From: Marinobacterium litorale DSM 23545
GTDB lineage: Bacteria; Pseudomonadota; Gammaproteobacteria; Pseudomonadales; Balneatricaceae
NCBI RefSeq assembly: GCF_000428985.1
Contig: NZ_AUAZ01000017.1
Coordinates: 1 to 64,000, forward strand
Reading direction: 5' to 3'
Length of the DNA: 64,000 nucleotides
How positions within the stretch are numbered: the stretch's first letter is position 1; each line of letters opens with the position of its first letter. Both the position numbers and the translations under genes were made by a program. The notes below the pieces were generated by a model. The model saw nothing but the letters and a program-made list of their open reading frames with translations. It was not told the origin of the DNA and searched no databases. This document shows, in pieces, positions 62,196-64,000 of this stretch.

Positions 62196-62405
62196 TTAGG
62201 ATCCTCGTGTTAATAGCTCCTCTAGTTCTAATTCTTTTAACTTTTGAACAGCTCGGTCATAACAGGTTTGATACCAGCAATTAACCATGGTGCTATGTGA
62301 GCTGTTTAGTAGTTTTTTATATTTCTCTTGCTCTAATTTAAGCGCATATACCTTTGCATCATGTTTTATTTTGCTGCGTATTTTGTCATGGGGATTATTC
62401 GACAC
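62196..62405 (-). CDS. small hypothetical protein downstream of RNAP1
   Basis: The 69-residue helical basic protein begins with GTG inside the end of RNAP1 (11-nt overlap). The sequence (YKKLLNSSHSTMVNCWYQTCYDRAVQKL) resembles no family I know. Confidence 0.5.
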   Translation of the reverse strand: MSNNPHDKIRSKIKHDAKVYALKLEQEKYKKLLNSSHSTMVNCWYQTCYDRAVQKLKELELEELLTRGS

Positions 62406-63294
62406 CTTCCACTACCTCTTTATCATGTAGCTCAAGGATCGCCTTTCTAAAGGCATTTCCCTGACTCGATACATGGTAGCCCTGGGCATAGGTACGTCCT
62501 CGTTTATCGACCTTATGGGTCAACCAGAACTTGTTGCCTTGTTTCACCAGATCTCGGTACACCACGTAGGAATCAGTAACGAACTTCTCCCATTGCTCCT
62601 GTTTCTCAGGATCAGTAAGTAACTGCTTAGGAGCTTCGGAATAAGTCTTCAGCAACTCCACATTCAAGCTCAGTGGTACCTGATTGAACTTGTTGATGGA
62701 GTCCAGGCAGATGTTCCCTTCATGGAAGGCATTCCAACCAAGGATCATGGATTCCTTCTTGGTTAGATAACCGCTATCGTAGTTACTGGTAATGACTTCA
62801 GGAGGGCATACCATTGGTGGTAAGTACTTGGTTTGCCTAATGAAATTCATTAGTTGGTGGTCCATTTCAAAGAAGCTCTGGATCTGAATAGAATCGTATT
62901 TGCCTGTCTTGAACAGCTCATAAGCACCCAAGTCAGACAACACAGCCAGTATCTCTGCAGTGGTTTTAGCCCCTTCGATCTTGTTATCGAAGTTCAATAC
63001 ACCGGCCAGCTGACCCACCACAGAGGTGAACAACATGGGCTTATCGATCACGATGATGGTGACCAATACTTCCTCTACAATCTCTTTAGTATCGAGTAAC
63101 CACAGCTGAGCGATTCGCTTCATCTTGCTTTCGTAATACTCACCATCCATGTATTGCTCAAGTAGCTTTATACCCTGATCAACCATAGCGGCCAGTTCTT
63201 CAGAATCGTATATGGCTTTCAGTACGGTTTTGTTGATATTGGCTTTGGAGTACATATGCTCCACGAGACGTTGCGTTTCTTTCGGATTGATCAT
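62395..63294 (-). CDS. N4-type RNA polymerase II subunit RNAP1 (N-terminal half of a T7-like RNAP)
   Basis: The 299-residue protein (start MINPKETQRLVEHMY, with GAGGAA 9 nt upstream) matches the middle part of T7-like RNA polymerases: PPMVCPP, and near its C-terminus the T/DxxGR motif DKRGRTYAQGYHVSSQG (Asp263, Arg267), which in T7 RNAP is DWRGR. It stops just before the region where RNAP2 begins, so the two chains together make one polymerase. Size fits the about 30-kDa N4 subunit. An upstream ATG 15 nt earlier is possible. Confidence 0.9.
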   Translation of the reverse strand: MINPKETQRLVEHMYSKANINKTVLKAIYDSEELAAMVDQGIKLLEQYMDGEYYESKMKRIAQLWLLDTKEIVEEVLVTIIVIDKPMLFTSVVGQLAGVLNFDNKIEGAKTTAEILAVLSDLGAYELFKTGKYDSIQIQSFFEMDHQLMNFIRQTKYLPPMVCPPEVITSNYDSGYLTKKESMILGWNAFHEGNICLDSINKFNQVPLSLNVELLKTYSEAPKQLLTDPEKQEQWEKFVTDSYVVYRDLVKQGNKFWLTHKVDKRGRTYAQGYHVSSQGNAFRKAILELHDKEVVEGVE

Positions 63295-63490
63295 CACTTG
63301 GTTCCTCATACTTCTTACAGATACCGTTTCTCATCAGGCCGTTATAATCCGGATACAACCCGTTAAACACATCATTGCAATAATGTTTTTCCTCCATTAA
63401 TTCATCTTCAATGGTCATATTTCCAACCACAGCCAATAACGCACAGACGAAAAGGATCCCGATGAATCCCATCGCTAATTCTTTATCCAT
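63200..63490 (-). CDS. small membrane-anchored phage protein
   Basis: The 96-residue protein starts MDKELAMGFIGILFVCALLAVVGN, a single N-terminal membrane anchor or signal segment, followed by a soluble tail with HYCNDVF and NGICKKY cysteines. It overlaps the RNAP1 start by 95 nt. The last 30 residues lie in that overlap and may be incidental. Confidence 0.5.
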   Translation of the reverse strand: MDKELAMGFIGILFVCALLAVVGNMTIEDELMEEKHYCNDVFNGLYPDYNGLMRNGICKKYEEPSDDQSERNATSRGAYVLQSQYQQNRTESHIRF

Positions 63491-63520
63491 GTTATTTGTC
63501 TCTTGAGGGAATCTGTGCAA

Positions 63521-63536
63521 CGCCACGGCGGTGGCG
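63521..63536 (-). promoter_or_regulatory. conserved phage hairpin, copy 4
   Basis: On the minus strand TAAATAAG is followed by CGCCAC-CGCC-GTGGCG-T, starting 5 nt after the stop of the upstream gene and about 31 nt ahead of the next ATG. Shares TAAATAAG with copy 3. Confidence 0.65.
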
Positions 63537-63541
63537 CTTAT

Positions 63542-63784
63542 TTACTTGGTGAGTAACTTAGTTAATTCTATTTCTTTGAGTCGTTGCTCAAACCAACCCT
63601 TATATTGCATAAAGGCTTCTTTTGTTTCTTCCGGTCTTTTTAGTTTTCCTGCTTCGATATCACTAATTAATTGAGAATAATGGTGAAGGCTCTGTTTCAT
63701 TTCCCCTGCAGTTAAGACAGTAAATATCTTAGGGACTGTATAGCCCCTATCTTCAATAAGGTATGGATCCTTTTTTACTCCCAT
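63542..63784 (-). CDS. small phage hypothetical protein
   Basis: The 80-residue protein starts MGVKKDPYLIEDRGYTVPKIF and is helical in its second half (MQYKGWFEQRLKEIELTKLL). Its start overlaps the upstream gene end by 10 nt. Not recognised. Confidence 0.55.
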   Translation of the reverse strand: MGVKKDPYLIEDRGYTVPKIFTVLTAGEMKQSLHHYSQLISDIEAGKLKRPEETKEAFMQYKGWFEQRLKEIELTKLLTK

Positions 63785-64000
63785 GGTGGTTGATCTCCAT
63801 AGTTAAACACAACACCCGGTATATTCTTTTTATCGCAAATATCGATCATGTGTTTAGTACCCTTTGATATTCCATCCCAAAAGATCACTGCATGATTAAC
63901 GATATTGGCCATGTGTTCATTTCTCAGATATCCCGCACGCTTCCCATACCGATCCCATTCAGCTGGGTATCGTTCCAGCTTCAAGCCATATTCCTGTGCA
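63775..64000 (-). CDS. SLOG-domain DUF2493-family protein, C-terminal part
   Basis: The reading frame is open to the right edge. The visible 74 residues include LKLERYPAEWDRYGKRAGYLRNEHM and HAVIFWDGISKGTKHMID, closely matching the C-terminal half of DUF2493 (YspA/cpYpsA-related SLOG) proteins, which bind nucleotides or their derivatives. In phages they are common but of unknown role. The N-terminus lies beyond the window. Confidence 0.8.
   Translation of the reverse strand, partial: AQEYGLKLERYPAEWDRYGKRAGYLRNEHMANIVNHAVIFWDGISKGTKHMIDICDKKNIPGVVFNYGDQPPWE

Larger units (their letters stand above)
44205..64000. mobile_element. integrated N4-like (Schitoviridae-type) prophage, left part
   Basis: The element begins next to tRNA-Leu with a tyrosine integrase; then at least 35 densely packed genes read leftward to the right edge. 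In transcription order its hallmark genes are RNAP1, RNAP2, MoxR AAA ATPase, HExxH/VWA protein, Dda-like helicase and family A DNA polymerase, which is the order I know from phage N4. AT content is visibly higher than in the host part. The outer (right) boundary and structural genes are not in the window, so completeness is unknown. The left boundary is inferred from the tRNA and integrase. Confidence 0.8.

Noticed and set aside
44205-64000. Interpretation as a T7-like (Autographiviridae) prophage
   Set aside because: The RNA polymerase is divided into two polypeptides and accompanied by MoxR/VWA genes, unlike the single-chain polymerase and gene set of T7 relatives.

Overview
The window is a stretch of a gammaproteobacterial chromosome, with the left portion of an integrated phage filling its last third. 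The fatty-acid and DNA-replication gene order (sppA, maf, yceD, rpmF, plsX, fabD, fabG, acpP, fabF, pabC, mltG, tmk, holB, pilZ, tatD), tusDCBE with yccA, and uvrC-pgsA followed by tRNA-Gly/Cys/Leu are typical of Pseudomonadales and Oceanospirillales. A marine Oceanospirillales-type bacterium is my best guess, but the genus cannot be fixed from sequence reading alone.

Region 1 (1-15.7 kb) is accessory and metabolic. It opens with the 3' end of a group II intron (maturase C-terminus plus domains V/VI) lying just upstream of a complete PQQ operon: the 23-residue PqqA precursor, then pqqB, C, D and E and an S9-type peptidase that may stand in for PqqF. A small unrelated block follows (quinone reductase, MerR regulator, secreted protein, macrodomain, ParA-like ATPase, GFA enzyme). 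Then come an ErcA-like iron alcohol dehydrogenase and an ErcS-like hybrid sensor kinase, which in Pseudomonas control PQQ-dependent alcohol oxidation. A type II NADH dehydrogenase and a TPR / Fe-S protein pair close the region.

Region 2 (15.7-44.2 kb) is core genome: phosphatase, SppA, Maf, the rpmF-plsX-fab cluster, mltG-tmk-holB-pilZ-tatD, malate dehydrogenase, CheW, the tRNA 2-thiouridine relay TusDCBE, YccA, tRNA-Ser, TruC, an MTA/SAH nucleosidase, a TlpA-like thioredoxin, a beta-hydroxyacid dehydrogenase, a sulfate-type SLC13 permease divergent from a CysB-like regulator, UvrC, PgsA, and a strongly promoted tRNA-Gly-Cys-Leu operon.

Region 3 (44.2 kb to the right edge) is a mobile element next to tRNA-Leu. 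It starts with a tyrosine integrase reading rightward, preceded by three 9-bp direct repeats. Every other gene in it reads leftward, tightly packed and more AT-rich than the host. Its backbone, in transcription order, is RNAP1, RNAP2, MoxR-type AAA ATPase, HExxH/VWA protein, Dda-like helicase and family A DNA polymerase. This is the gene set and order of the middle/replication region of coliphage N4 and its relatives (Schitoviridae), including the N4-specific split of a T7-like RNA polymerase into two polypeptides. N4-like phages are normally regarded as strictly lytic, so an integrase-bearing, tRNA-adjacent N4-type replication and transcription module is the most notable feature of the window. 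The leftward genes also share a family of GC-rich hairpins with conserved flanks and loops but different stems. No capsid, portal, primase, SSB or giant virion RNA polymerase gene is visible; these would have to lie beyond the right edge or be absent.
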